From NCBI RefSeq assembly GCF_944380985.1, contig NZ_CALWJJ010000002.1, positions 62,001 through 126,000 on the forward strand: 64,000 bases of DNA, in the 5' to 3' direction. The notes under the pieces are model-generated. The model was not told the DNA's origin and did not search any database. It saw only the letters and a list, made by a program, of their open reading frames with translations. Positions 32,440-41,188 of this stretch are shown here, one piece after another. Every line of letters starts with the position of its first letter. The first letter of the stretch is position 1. The position numbers were made by a program, and so were the translations under genes. This stretch comes from an uncultured Agathobaculum sp. (GTDB lineage: Bacteria; Bacillota; Clostridia; Oscillospirales; Butyricicoccaceae).

Positions 32440-33645
32440 TTACCGATTGTCGTACTTTTCGGCCAGATGCTGGCTGATGAATTGGCGCGCGGTGCGCGGC
32501 GAGCGCCCGTTGCGGCGTAACGCAAAACGCTCGGCAAGCAGGTGCAGCTCGCCGGCGGGCAGATCGACGCCGCTTTCAGCTGCGAGCCGGTCGACGATAT
32601 ACAGGTATTCGTCCTTGTCCGGCACCGAGAAGGTGATTTCCAGCCCGAAGCGGTCGGATAGCGAAGTGACAGTCTCCAAACTATCGCGCACACGCACTTC
32701 GTCACCCATACGGTCTGCAAAGGTCTCGTGAATCAGGTGGCGGCGGTTGCTGGTCGCATAGATGACAAGGTTCTTTGGCTTACCCGCAAGACCGCCTTCG
32801 ATGAACGCCTTGAGCGCGGCGAAGTTGTCGTCCTCACGTCGAAAGGATAGATCGTCTAGAAACACGATAAAGTGAAACGGCGCATGCAGTACATCGGCAA
32901 AGAGTTTTGGAAAGCAGGAAATATGCCGCGGTGACATCTCGATAATCTTGAGCCCGTGCCCGGCGTATTCGTTGGCCACAGCCTTAACAGTAGAGGATTT
33001 GCCCGTGCCCTTGTCGCCGTAGAGCAGGATATTATTCGCCGTGCGTCCGTCAAGAAAGGCGAGTGTGTTTTGCAGAATCTGCTGCTTTTGACGCTCGTAG
33101 CCCGGCAGGTCGCGCAGGCGGATGGCGTCTGGATGTGTGATCGTGGCGACCGTGCCGTCTTCCTGCACGGCAAAAGCGGAGGACTGGGCGTAAAAACCAT
33201 AACCGTGCGCACGGTAATAAGCGGCAAGCGCAGCGCCATCTTGGAAAGGCAGGGGCACGGACGGGGTAAAATCCGGCAAATCGCCAAGGGCGGGGGCGCC
33301 CATGCGCGCTGCTGCGGCCGATTTAAGCGCGGCGCCGTCGAGCGCGAGCAGCGCGTTGAGCGTTTCGATGTCGCGCGTGGTGGCGGCGAGCAGCGCGGGC
33401 GCAGGGTCGTCTATCGTGTCGGTAAGTGCGTTTAAGTCAAAATGCACCGCATCCAGTATGGCCTGCGACGCATCGCGGCAGGCAAACTGCGCCTGGCACA
33501 GCGCGCCGTAGCAGCTGGCAAACTCGTCCGCACTGCGGCCAAGCGCGCTCAGCGTATCGAGATAGGCATGCACGAGCGGGTGGCTGTGCAGCCCGCGCAG
33601 TACGGCAAGCCCGCACAGGCGAAGCGAAAGCGCGGAAAGTTCCAT
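32440..33645 (-). CDS. DUF815-family AAA ATPase
   Basis: A 401-residue cytoplasmic ATPase. The N-terminal 190 residues are helical and variable. The C-terminal part is the DUF815 AAA domain with Walker A LLYGDKGTGKSSTVKA near residue 205, Walker B FIVFLDDLSFRRED near 245, and VIYATSNRRHLIHETF as sensor region. The end LRRNGRSPRTARQFISQHL is typical. The biological role of this widespread family is not established. I chose the ATG at 33643-33645 because GAGGAGTG precedes it. It is transcribed alone, convergent with the Xre operon and divergent from the DUF3343 gene. Confidence 0.88.
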   Translation of the reverse strand: MELSALSLRLCGLAVLRGLHSHPLVHAYLDTLSALGRSADEFASCYGALCQAQFACRDASQAILDAVHFDLNALTDTIDDPAPALLAATTRDIETLNALLALDGAALKSAAAARMGAPALGDLPDFTPSVPLPFQDGAALAAYYRAHGYGFYAQSSAFAVQEDGTVATITHPDAIRLRDLPGYERQKQQILQNTLAFLDGRTANNILLYGDKGTGKSSTVKAVANEYAGHGLKIIEMSPRHISCFPKLFADVLHAPFHFIVFLDDLSFRREDDNFAALKAFIEGGLAGKPKNLVIYATSNRRHLIHETFADRMGDEVRVRDSLETVTSLSDRFGLEITFSVPDKDEYLYIVDRLAAESGVDLPAGELHLLAERFALRRNGRSPRTARQFISQHLAEKYDNR

Positions 33646-33682
33646 ATTCGGGTCACTCCTCGTCTGATTTTTGTCCGGCATC

Positions 33683-33711
33683 AGCATAGCACACTTTGGC
33701 AGCTATTTCAA
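33683..33711 (-). promoter_or_regulatory. Promoter of the DUF815 gene
   Basis: On the minus strand, TTGAAA (33706-33711), a 17-base spacer and TATGCT (33683-33688), 38 bp before the start codon. Confidence 0.55.
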
Positions 33712-33749
33712 CATAGGATGAGGATAGACCGACCTGAGGAGGAAGAATA

Positions 33750-33989
33750 ATGAGCCGTTATGCGCTTTTAATATGCCGCAGTCAGACCGAGGCGATCGGT
33801 CTTAGGCGGTATTTAGGACAGATGGGCGTGCCGGGCGAAGTAACGCGCCCGCCGCGCCAGACACGCACCGCATCCTGCGGTTGGGCGGTGCGCGTGTGCG
33901 CCGGCCAGGCGGACGATGCGCTGCGACGCCTGCGTCAGATGGGCATCACGCCGTGCCGCGTAGTGCCGGACGAGGGGGCGGGTGTATGA
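33750..33989 (+). CDS. DUF3343 small protein (putative sulfur/selenium carrier)
   Basis: A 79-residue protein with a ferredoxin-like alpha/beta pattern: YALLICRSQTEAIGLRRYL at the start, the family cysteine in TASCGWAVRV near residue 43, and MGITPCRVVPDEG at the end. DUF3343 proteins are annotated as possible sulfur or selenium carriers because they are encoded next to cysteine-desulfurase-like enzymes and selenium genes; the chemistry is inferred. GAGGAGGAAG stands before the ATG. The stop overlaps the start of the desulfurase-like gene (ATGA), so the pair is translationally coupled. Confidence 0.82.
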   Translation: MSRYALLICRSQTEAIGLRRYLGQMGVPGEVTRPPRQTRTASCGWAVRVCAGQADDALRRLRQMGITPCRVVPDEGAGV

Positions 33990-35113
33990 TCTATCTGGAT
34001 AACGCAGCCACCACACTACACAAACCGCGCGCGGTGCATGAGGCGGTACGCCGCGCCATGCACGCTGCGGCGGGTTACGCGCGGGGCGGCCATGCAGCGG
34101 CCATGCGCGCGGGCGAGACCGTTTACGCCTGCCGGGAGCAGGCGGCGGCGCTGTTTGGCGTGCGAGACCCCGCGCGCGTGGTGATGACAATGAACGCCAC
34201 GCATGCGCTCAACCTTGCCATCCATGCGCTTGCGCGGCCGGGCATGCGCGTGGCCGTGAGCGGATACGAGCACAACGCGGTCATGCGGCCGCTTGCGCTG
34301 CGCGGTATCGATCCCGTCGTGCTGGACACGCCGCTCTGGTGCGGCGCGGCGATGACCGAGCGCGTAAAGCAGGCGCTGGCAGACGGCGCTGAGCTGTTTA
34401 TTTTAAACCATGTGTCTAACGTGTTTGGGTATGTCATACCGCTCGATGAGATCGCCGCACTGCTGGACGAGAAGGGGGTACCGCTTATTTTGGACGCGTC
34501 GCAGTCGGCGGGCGCGATTGCGCTTGACGTGCGGCGGCATCCCTGCCTTGCCGCGGTATGCATGCCCGGTCACAAGGGGCTGTACGGCCCGCAGGGCACG
34601 GGCCTGCTGCTTGCGCTGGACGATCGCATTGCGCGGCGGCCGCTGCTCGCGGGCGGTACGGGAAGCCGGTCGGAGGACATGCGCCAGCCTGATTTCCTGC
34701 CTGATGCGCTCGAGAGCGGCACGCCTAACGTGCCCGGCGCAGCAGGGCTTAAGGAGGGTATCGCGTTTGTGCGTGCACAGGGCGTGGAAAATATCCTGGC
34801 GCACGAGCGGTCGCTTGCGCGCGAATTTGTGCGCGCGATCGAGCCTATTGAGCGCATTGAATGCTTTGCCCACCCGGCGGCAACCGGCGTTTTGTCGATA
34901 CGGGTGCGCGGGGCTTGCGTTGAGCATGTAGCAGAAACGCTCGCGCGGCAAGGGGTTGCGGTGCGAGCGGGCCTGCACTGCGCGCCGCTCGCGCATCGCA
35001 CAGCGGGCACTGAGGAGACCGGTACAGTGCGCTTTTCCTTTTCCGCCTTTTCCACTGCCGAAGAGGCCGCGCACGCAGCGGAAATCCTGTGCGCGAGCGT
35101 AAAAAATATGTGA
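33986..35113 (+). CDS. Class V aminotransferase / cysteine-desulfurase-like enzyme
   Basis: A 375-residue PLP enzyme of the cysteine desulfurase superfamily. It begins MIYLDNAATTLHKPRAVHEA, has the cofactor-pairing ILDASQSAGAIALD near residue 170, the Schiff-base lysine in MPGHKGLYGPQGTG near 196, and a cysteine in VRAGLHCAPLAHRT near 333 at the position of the catalytic loop. This is the SufS-like subgroup often encoded with DUF3343, whose gene overlaps its start. It probably mobilises sulfur or selenium from cysteine or selenocysteine onto the small partner. No iron-sulfur scaffold gene is adjacent. Confidence 0.9.
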   Translation: MIYLDNAATTLHKPRAVHEAVRRAMHAAAGYARGGHAAAMRAGETVYACREQAAALFGVRDPARVVMTMNATHALNLAIHALARPGMRVAVSGYEHNAVMRPLALRGIDPVVLDTPLWCGAAMTERVKQALADGAELFILNHVSNVFGYVIPLDEIAALLDEKGVPLILDASQSAGAIALDVRRHPCLAAVCMPGHKGLYGPQGTGLLLALDDRIARRPLLAGGTGSRSEDMRQPDFLPDALESGTPNVPGAAGLKEGIAFVRAQGVENILAHERSLAREFVRAIEPIERIECFAHPAATGVLSIRVRGACVEHVAETLARQGVAVRAGLHCAPLAHRTAGTEETGTVRFSFSAFSTAEEAAHAAEILCASVKNM

Positions 35114-35168
35114 ATACCTTGCGCAATGCGCTATACACCGGGGCGGATTTGTGGTAGTATAAATATAA

Positions 35169-35202
35169 CAACACCGCATAATCCTGCGATTATGCGGTGT
35201 TG
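35169..35202. promoter_or_regulatory. Perfect 15-bp hairpin in the cdaA leader
   Basis: CAACACCGCATAATC (35169-35183) and its exact complement (35188-35202) around a CTGC loop. There is no T run, so it is not an ordinary terminator. It lies 64 bp before the cdaA start and just after AT-rich promoter-like bases (35155-35168). It may be an operator, an RNA stabiliser or a regulatory hairpin. Confidence 0.55.
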
Positions 35203-35265
35203 CCTGCGGAAAAATCCTGTCTTCGCGGATGGGTGGAAGGCGAAACAAACAGGACAGGTGGATAC

Positions 35266-36162
35266 ATGGATAATTTTCTTAATTTCTTTAACCTGGGCAA
35301 CTTTGACTATGTGCGCGATTCGATCGTCAACAGCTTTAACGCGATGAAAACCGCCGGCCCGATGGATATTATCGACATACTGATCGTCGCCTATATCCTC
35401 TACCGGCTGATGAAACTGCTCCGCGATACGAGCGCGGCGCGGCTGGCCAAGGGCGTTATCTGGCTGCTGCTGATCTACATGGTTGCAACCAATGTGGGGC
35501 TGAACACGATCTCGTATATCATCAGCAACTCGCTTGCCATCGGTGTAACGGCGGCGCTTATCATCTTTCAGCCCGAACTGCGCCGGCTGCTCGAGCAGCT
35601 TGGAAAGGGCAGCATCGGCGGCCTGCTGGTCTCGACAACCGATCCGGACGCCGCCGAGGCGGCGATCGACGCGACGGTCGCAGCGTGCGCGGACATGGCC
35701 AAAACCAAAACCGGCGTGCTGATCGTGTTTGAGCGCAAGGAGCGGCTGGGTGAGATCGTCGCAACCGGCACTTTGATGGATGCCGAACCCTCGCCCGAAC
35801 TGCTCAAAAACATCTTTTTTAAAAACAGTCCGTTGCACGACGGAGCGCTTGTCATGCGCGAGGGCCGCATCTGCGCCGCGGGCTGTGTACTGCCGCTTTC
35901 GGGCAGCCAGAACCTGTCGCGCGACCTTGGCACACGGCACCGTGCGGCGGTCGGCATGAGCGAATCGTCCGACAGCGTGCTGGTCGTTGTTTCAGAGGAG
36001 ACCGGCGCGATTTCGGTTGCGATCGGCGGCATGCTCAAGCGGCACCTATCGCCCGAGGTGCTGCGCAAGGTGCTCGAGACCGAGCTGATTACGGAAAACA
36101 AGCCGGATAAAAAGGGCATCTCCGCGCTCCGCAATATCTGGAAAGGGGGCGCAGGCAGGTGA
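35266..36162 (+). CDS. cdaA: Diadenylate cyclase CdaA
   Basis: A 298-residue membrane enzyme that makes c-di-AMP from two ATP, the signal controlling potassium, osmolyte and wall homeostasis. Three N-terminal membrane helices (about 33-50, 62-80 and 85-101) precede the DisA_N catalytic domain, with the active motifs DGA at residues 192-194 (PLHDGALVM) and RHR at 224-226 (GTRHRAAVG). The ATG at 35266 follows AGGACAGGTGG; longer readings lack a ribosome site and would run through the leader. cdaR follows with a 4-bp overlap, the usual arrangement. Confidence 0.96.
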   Translation: MDNFLNFFNLGNFDYVRDSIVNSFNAMKTAGPMDIIDILIVAYILYRLMKLLRDTSAARLAKGVIWLLLIYMVATNVGLNTISYIISNSLAIGVTAALIIFQPELRRLLEQLGKGSIGGLLVSTTDPDAAEAAIDATVAACADMAKTKTGVLIVFERKERLGEIVATGTLMDAEPSPELLKNIFFKNSPLHDGALVMREGRICAAGCVLPLSGSQNLSRDLGTRHRAAVGMSESSDSVLVVVSEETGAISVAIGGMLKRHLSPEVLRKVLETELITENKPDKKGISALRNIWKGGAGR

Positions 36163-37466
36163 AAGAATTCATCAGAAAGCACGATATATGGCTGCGTCTG
36201 CTGGCCGTTTTGCTGGCGTTTATCCTGTGGATGATCGCGCGTGACGAGATCGATCCGTATGAGAACTACACGCTGCCCAATCTGCCGGTTACTATCACCG
36301 GGGCGGACGAGCTGCTCCGCAACACCGGCCTTTCGGTTGTTGAGTATACGGGCACGGTAAACGTGACGGTATATGGGCAGAATAACGCGGTCACCAATTC
36401 CTCGCTGCCCGGCAGGGTGACCGTTTCGGTGGATGTTTCCGGCATAACGGACGGCGCGGGCGAATACACGCTCACGCCCGAGATTAATGTGGGTGTAAGC
36501 GGCGTCGAGGGCCGGAGCACGACCCCTACCCGCGTGCGCGTGCTGGTCGACGAGATGACCACCGCGACTGTGCCCGTCCGCGTAGATGCGACCGGCACTC
36601 CGGCCGACGGTTATCGCGCGGGCACGCCCGAGCCGACCTCGACCAAGGAGGTCACGATCGAGGGGCCGGCGTCCGAGCTGGACGAGGTGGCCTATGCATA
36701 CGGCTCGGTGGATGTGAGCGGCACAAGCTCGACCTTTACAAACGAGTGCCGGATCATGCTGCTTAACGATGCGGGTGAGCCGATCACAGGCACGCACGTT
36801 GTCAGCCAAACCGATACGGTTACGGTGCGCGTGCCGATTTACCCGGTCGAGAGTATCCCGCTGATGGTTACACTGACCGACGGCGATACGCTGACGACCG
36901 AACAGGTGGACATCAGCATTGATCCGGAGAATATCAGCCTGATGGGCGATCAGAACACGCTCGCGGGCATTACTGAGATCAATCTTGGCACGATTGACCT
37001 GGATACTGTGCGCACCGGCGTGCCGATCGAGATGGAGATCCCATTGCCGGACGGCGTGCGGCTGGATGACGGCCAGCCCTCGGCAGCGCAAGTGACCATC
37101 ACGGTCAAGGCCGAAGAGAACGTCTCGACGCGCAGTGTTCAGGTGACAAACTTCGTGCCAACGGATACCGCGCAGGGCGAGACGACTTACACCGTCAATG
37201 TGCTGACCGAATCGGTTGAGATCGAGCTGCGCGGCAGCGAAAGCGCGCTCGATCAGGTTGATCTCAGCACGCTCAGCATCGGCCTGACCTTTGACTCGGT
37301 TTCGCTCGGCGCAGGCACGCACATGGTGCGCGGCGTGATCGCGGCGACCGGCTTGCCGACTGGGGTGACAATCGTCGAGGAGGACGTTGAGGTACAAATC
37401 GAAATTATGGCGGCCAATGCCCCGCCTGCCTCCGGTGCGACTGCGGAAGGCGGTTTGGACACATGA
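36159..37466 (+). CDS. cdaR: CdaR, YbbR-domain regulator of CdaA
   Basis: A 435-residue protein with one N-terminal membrane anchor (about 8-28: WLRLLAVLLAFILWMIA) and an extracytoplasmic part built of four YbbR repeats, seen as recurring V-P-V, T-V-x-V and V-x-V-x-G strand pairs. In Bacillus and Listeria CdaR binds CdaA and tunes c-di-AMP synthesis. Translation begins at a GTG (36159-36161) overlapping the cdaA stop. The usual third gene glmM is not here; instead an FAD dehydrogenase overlaps its end. A phosphohexomutase is encoded at 347, far upstream. Confidence 0.93.
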   Translation: MKEFIRKHDIWLRLLAVLLAFILWMIARDEIDPYENYTLPNLPVTITGADELLRNTGLSVVEYTGTVNVTVYGQNNAVTNSSLPGRVTVSVDVSGITDGAGEYTLTPEINVGVSGVEGRSTTPTRVRVLVDEMTTATVPVRVDATGTPADGYRAGTPEPTSTKEVTIEGPASELDEVAYAYGSVDVSGTSSTFTNECRIMLLNDAGEPITGTHVVSQTDTVTVRVPIYPVESIPLMVTLTDGDTLTTEQVDISIDPENISLMGDQNTLAGITEINLGTIDLDTVRTGVPIEMEIPLPDGVRLDDGQPSAAQVTITVKAEENVSTRSVQVTNFVPTDTAQGETTYTVNVLTESVEIELRGSESALDQVDLSTLSIGLTFDSVSLGAGTHMVRGVIAATGLPTGVTIVEEDVEVQIEIMAANAPPASGATAEGGLDT

Positions 37467-39052
37467 GCCTTGTCATCAGCAATATCCGCCTGCCGTTTGA
37501 CGAGCCGGAGGAGCAGGCGCTTGCCGAGGCATACCGCCTGACCGGACTGACTGCGGGTCAAACGCAGGCGGCGGTCAACCGCGTTAGCATCGACGCGCGG
37601 CGCGGCCGTATCTTCCGGGTCTATTCGGTGCGGCTCGATCTGCCGGGTGATGAAAAGGCGTTTTGCGAAAAGCTGCAAACCCCTTTTGTGCGGTATAAGC
37701 CCAATGACAAACCCGCCGTACCGCGCGGCGCAAAGCGTTTGACGCACCGGCCGGTGGTTGTTGGTCTGGGTCCAGCCGGGCTGTTTGCGGCGTATACGCT
37801 GGCAAAATACGGTTACGCGCCGTTGGTATTCGAGCGCGGCGGCGACCTGGACGAGCGCGACGCGGCGGTCGATACCTTTTGGCGTGGCGGCGCATTCGAC
37901 CCAGATTGCAACATCCAGTTCGGCGAGGGCGGCGCAGGCGCGTATTCGGACGGTAAGCTCACCACCCGCATTGGCGACGCGCTGTGCGATACCGTGCTGG
38001 AGACGCTGGCGGCGCATGGCGCGCCGGCCGATATTGTTAAAAAAGCCAAGCCCCATGTGGGTACGGATATTCTCAAGGACGTTGTGCGCGCCATGCGGCG
38101 CTACATTGTGCAAAACGGCGGCGCGGTGCGTTTTCGCACCGCGCTGACCGGCGTGGTCATCCGGAGCGGCGCGCTGTGCGCGGTGCGCACGCAGCAGGGC
38201 GAGACCGCGTGTGAGCGCGCGGTGATCGCGCTCGGGCATTCGGCGCGCGACACCTTTGTCGCCCTGCACCGGAACGGAGTGTATCTCGAGCCTAAGCCGT
38301 TTTCGATCGGCGTGCGCATCGAGCACCTGCAAAGCGAGATCGACCGCGCGCTTTACGGCAGATATGCCGGGCATCCGCTGCTGCCGCCGGCCGAATACAA
38401 CCTCTCCCGGCGATCGGGTGGCCGCGCGTGCTATTCGTTCTGCATGTGCCCGGGTGGTACGGTTGTCGCGGCGCAGAGCGAGCGGGATACCATCGTCACC
38501 AACGGTATGAGCCTGCACGCGCGCGACGGGAAAAACGCCAACGCGGCGCTCGCGGTGTCGGTCGATCCTGCGGATTTTGACGACGGCACGCCGTTTGGCG
38601 GTGTAGCGCTCCAGCAGCAGATCGAGCACGCAGCCTTTTTACAGACTGGCTCGTATCGCGCGCCCTGTCAGCGCGTAGGCGACTTTATCGCCGGCCGGCC
38701 GACCCGCAACGCGGGCGCGGTGCAGCCCAGCTACCCGATCGGCGTGGCATATGGCGAGGCGGCGGCGAGCCTACCGGATTTTGTACAGGGCATGATGCGC
38801 GACAGCCTGCCGTATTTCGGCGGCAAACTGCGCGGGTTTGACGCCGCGGACGCGCTTTTGACCGGTCCGGAGACGCGGACCTCATCCCCGGTGCGTATCA
38901 CGCGCGGGCAGGACCTGTTCAGCCTTGGCTGTGCGGGGCTTATCCCGAGCGGCGAGGGCGCAGGGTACGCGGGCGGCATTATGTCTGCCGCGGTGGACGG
39001 CATTAAGGCTGCGTATCGGATTATGGAGGAATTTGCGCCCGTTCTCGAATGA
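37463..39052 (+). CDS. FAD-dependent dehydrogenase (uncharacterised NAD/FAD oxidoreductase)
   Basis: A 529-residue flavoprotein. Residues about 1-80 form a small N-terminal domain typical of this group (SLVISNIRLPFDEPEEQ). The dinucleotide-binding motif VVGLGPAGLFAAYTLAKYG follows near residue 93, then FERGGDLDERDAAVDTFW and NIQFGEGGAGAYSDGKL. A C-terminal SLGCAGLIPSGEGAGYAGG closes the FAD site. Family members are common in Clostridia, often annotated as electron-transfer or BaiN-like proteins, but their substrate is unknown. It overlaps cdaR by 4 bp, so it is co-translated with the c-di-AMP genes; the reason is not known. Confidence 0.88.
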   Translation: MSLVISNIRLPFDEPEEQALAEAYRLTGLTAGQTQAAVNRVSIDARRGRIFRVYSVRLDLPGDEKAFCEKLQTPFVRYKPNDKPAVPRGAKRLTHRPVVVGLGPAGLFAAYTLAKYGYAPLVFERGGDLDERDAAVDTFWRGGAFDPDCNIQFGEGGAGAYSDGKLTTRIGDALCDTVLETLAAHGAPADIVKKAKPHVGTDILKDVVRAMRRYIVQNGGAVRFRTALTGVVIRSGALCAVRTQQGETACERAVIALGHSARDTFVALHRNGVYLEPKPFSIGVRIEHLQSEIDRALYGRYAGHPLLPPAEYNLSRRSGGRACYSFCMCPGGTVVAAQSERDTIVTNGMSLHARDGKNANAALAVSVDPADFDDGTPFGGVALQQQIEHAAFLQTGSYRAPCQRVGDFIAGRPTRNAGAVQPSYPIGVAYGEAAASLPDFVQGMMRDSLPYFGGKLRGFDAADALLTGPETRTSSPVRITRGQDLFSLGCAGLIPSGEGAGYAGGIMSAAVDGIKAAYRIMEEFAPVLE

Positions 39053-39180
39053 AAGGCATGCCTCTTTTCATCGGAAGACGGCGACTTCATTAAGCCCGAA
39101 TGCATACGCGGCGCCTGCGAAAGATTGTTAATTTTTATTTTTTACAGGTAATTTCGTTTACGAAAGGGTGTGTGTAAACA

Positions 39181-39594
39181 ATGACACAACAGGGAACGAT
39201 TAAAAAAATACTGCCGGGTGGCATGGCCGAAATCGAGGTTATGCGGCGTTCGGCGTGCAGCCATGATTGCTCTAAATGCGGCGGTTGCGGCGGGCTCGAG
39301 AGCCAGATGCTGTGCGTTACTGCGCGCAACCGTGCCCAGGCAGAGGTTGGCGAGCGCGTGCTGATCGAGGGTGAGAGCAGCCAGGTGCTCGGTTTGGCAG
39401 TGCTCGTATATGTGCTGCCGCTCATTTTGTTTTTCGTCGGCTATGTACTGGGCAGCGTGTTGCTGCGCGGCGCGGCAGCCGGGGCGATAGGCGGCGGCGT
39501 GCTGTTTATCGTCGGCATCCTCGTCGCGGTGTGGTACAGCCGCCGGATGAAGGCGCGCGGTGATGTGCCGTATGAAATCACCAAAAAACTCTGA
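39181..39594 (+). CDS. RseC/MucC-like membrane protein (SoxR-reducing family)
   Basis: A 137-residue protein. The N-terminal cytoplasmic part carries the four-cysteine cluster CSHDCSKCGGCGG near residue 25, followed by two membrane helices (about 66-88 and 95-115) and a short basic tail. This is the RseC (PF04246) layout; relatives accompany Rnf/Rsx systems and are proposed to help reduce redox regulators. In this window the rnf operon is 8 kb away, so a functional link is only an inference. GAAAGGGTG stands upstream of the ATG. Confidence 0.85.
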   Translation: MTQQGTIKKILPGGMAEIEVMRRSACSHDCSKCGGCGGLESQMLCVTARNRAQAEVGERVLIEGESSQVLGLAVLVYVLPLILFFVGYVLGSVLLRGAAAGAIGGGVLFIVGILVAVWYSRRMKARGDVPYEITKKL

Positions 39595-39633
39595 ATTTTT
39601 TATAAATTTTTACCGATTTTCTGCGGTTATCCC

Positions 39634-39662
39634 TTGTGTTATCCGCAAAAGTTCGGTAGAAT
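39634..39662 (+). promoter_or_regulatory. Promoter of the DUF5685-dnaJ-like unit
   Basis: TTGTGT (39634-39639), a 17-base spacer and TAGAAT (39657-39662), 51 bp before the DUF5685 start. Confidence 0.5.
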
Positions 39663-39713
39663 AGATTAAATCAGTAAGGCTGTGTGTCAAACACGGCGGG
39701 AAAGGGTTGTGCG

Positions 39714-40598
39714 ATGTTTGGCTTTATCCGTCCGGTGAAGCCCGAGCTGCGGGTCAAAGAGGCGGACCGATTCCAACAGGTATACTGCGGCCTGTGCCAT
39801 GCCATTCGCGCGCGGTACGGCAGGTTTTTCACCTTTTTCCTCAGCTATGATATGACCTTTTTCGCGCTTGTCGCGGGCTGCGGCGAAGAAGAGACCGCGC
39901 CGCCATGCCGCAAGCGGTGTGACGCGCATCCGGTGGCCGGGCACGCCTGCGCCCAGAGCGACGCGGCGCTTGCGCTCGCGGCGGATGTGAGCGTGCTGCT
40001 CACCTACCACAAGCTGCAAGACAGCCTAGCCGATGAAAAGGGCGCGCGCCGCGCGATAGCCGCCGTGCTGTGCCGGCTGGCAAAGCGCGGCTATCAAAAA
40101 GCGCGCGCTCGTCTGCCGGAGGCCGACAGCGAGATGGTGCAGGCGCTTTGCGATCTGCAAACGCTCGAGCGCGAAAAATGCGCATCGATGGATCGCGCGG
40201 CCGATGCCTCGGCGCGTATGACCGCCGCGGTAGTACCCCGGACGGGCGACGCGCGTGAGCGCGTGCTGCGGCAGATGTTTTACCACATCGGGCGCTGGGT
40301 CTATCTGCTGGACGCCGCGCAGGATGTAAAAGAGGATATGGAGCAGGGGGGATATAATCCGGTTGTGCTGCGCTATGACCTGCGCGCGCCGGATCTTACC
40401 GCGGTCAGACAGCCGCTCGAGCGTACGCTGGAGCGGTCGCTCGCCGACATCTGCATGGCCTATGATCTGCTGGATGTGCGGCGCGATGCCGATCTGATCC
40501 GCAACATTATTTTCCTGGGTATGCCGCTGGCGACACGCCAGGTGCTGGATGGAACCTATCAAATGAACGGAGGACGGGGCAAACATGGATCCCTATAA
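39714..40598 (+). CDS. DUF5685 protein
   Basis: A 294-residue, mostly helical protein beginning MFGFIRPVKPELRVKEAD. Possible metal- or cluster-binding cysteines occur as YCGLCHAIR near residue 24 and CRKRCDAHPVAGHAC near 65. Aspartate-rich helices follow: HKLQDSLADEKGARR near 100 and LDAAQDVKEDMEQGGYNP near 200; this pairing of acid motifs in an all-helical protein recalls isoprenoid-synthase-type folds, an impression only. There is no signal peptide. Function is unknown. I chose the ATG at 39714; the longer frame lacks a ribosome site. It overlaps the next gene, a J-domain protein, by 14 bp. Confidence 0.8.
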   Translation: MFGFIRPVKPELRVKEADRFQQVYCGLCHAIRARYGRFFTFFLSYDMTFFALVAGCGEEETAPPCRKRCDAHPVAGHACAQSDAALALAADVSVLLTYHKLQDSLADEKGARRAIAAVLCRLAKRGYQKARARLPEADSEMVQALCDLQTLEREKCASMDRAADASARMTAAVVPRTGDARERVLRQMFYHIGRWVYLLDAAQDVKEDMEQGGYNPVVLRYDLRAPDLTAVRQPLERTLERSLADICMAYDLLDVRRDADLIRNIIFLGMPLATRQVLDGTYQMNGGRGKHGSL

Positions 40599-41187
40599 GG
40601 TGCTGGGCGTCACGCCGCAGACGAGTGACGACGACGTCAAGCGCGCCTACCGCGAGCTGGCGCGTAAGTATCATCCTGATAATTACACGAACAATCCGCT
40701 CGCTGATCTCGCGGAAGCGCGCATGAAAGAGATTAACGAAGCGTATGACATGATTATGAACGAGCGCGCGGGTAAATCATCGGGCGGCGCTTCGAGCGGC
40801 CAGCAACAGAGCGGCCAGCAGCAGCGCGCCTATTCAGGTCCAAATGCCGCGCTGTACAGCCAGGTGCGCCAGGCGATTAACCAGGGCAATCTCGGCATGG
40901 CCGAGCAGCTTTTGCAGCGCGCAAACGGCAGGGATGCCGAGTGGTTTTATCTGATGGGCACGGTTTACTACCGCAAGGGCTGGTATGACGAGGCCGCGCG
41001 CTCTTATACGCAGGCCTGTCAGATGGATCCTTCCAACATGGAATACCGCACCGCGCTTAACAACCTGAATATGTCGGGCGGCTACGGCGGCTACCGGCCG
41101 ATGCAGCAGACCAATATGTGCGATTTCTGCGTGCAGCTGGCGGTCTGTAACTGCTGCATGAACGCCTGCTGCAACGCCGGGTGCTGA
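40585..41187 (+). CDS. J-domain protein with cysteine-rich tail
   Basis: A 200-residue DnaJ-like co-chaperone. Residues 1-65 are a J domain with the Hsp70-activating HPD at 30-32 (ARKYHPDNYTNN). A Gln/Ser/Gly-rich linker follows (about 70-88), then two TPR-like helical repeats (about 95-155: AINQGNLGMAEQLLQRANG, WYDEAARSYTQACQMDPSN). The last 25 residues contain eight cysteines (MCDFCVQLAVCNCCMNACC). It lacks the zinc-finger and C-terminal domains of true DnaJ, so it is a specialised co-chaperone. Its overlap with the DUF5685 gene suggests that protein, itself cysteine-bearing, may be a client. Confidence 0.9.
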   Translation: MDPYKVLGVTPQTSDDDVKRAYRELARKYHPDNYTNNPLADLAEARMKEINEAYDMIMNERAGKSSGGASSGQQQSGQQQRAYSGPNAALYSQVRQAINQGNLGMAEQLLQRANGRDAEWFYLMGTVYYRKGWYDEAARSYTQACQMDPSNMEYRTALNNLNMSGGYGGYRPMQQTNMCDFCVQLAVCNCCMNACCNAGC

Positions 41188-41188
41188 T

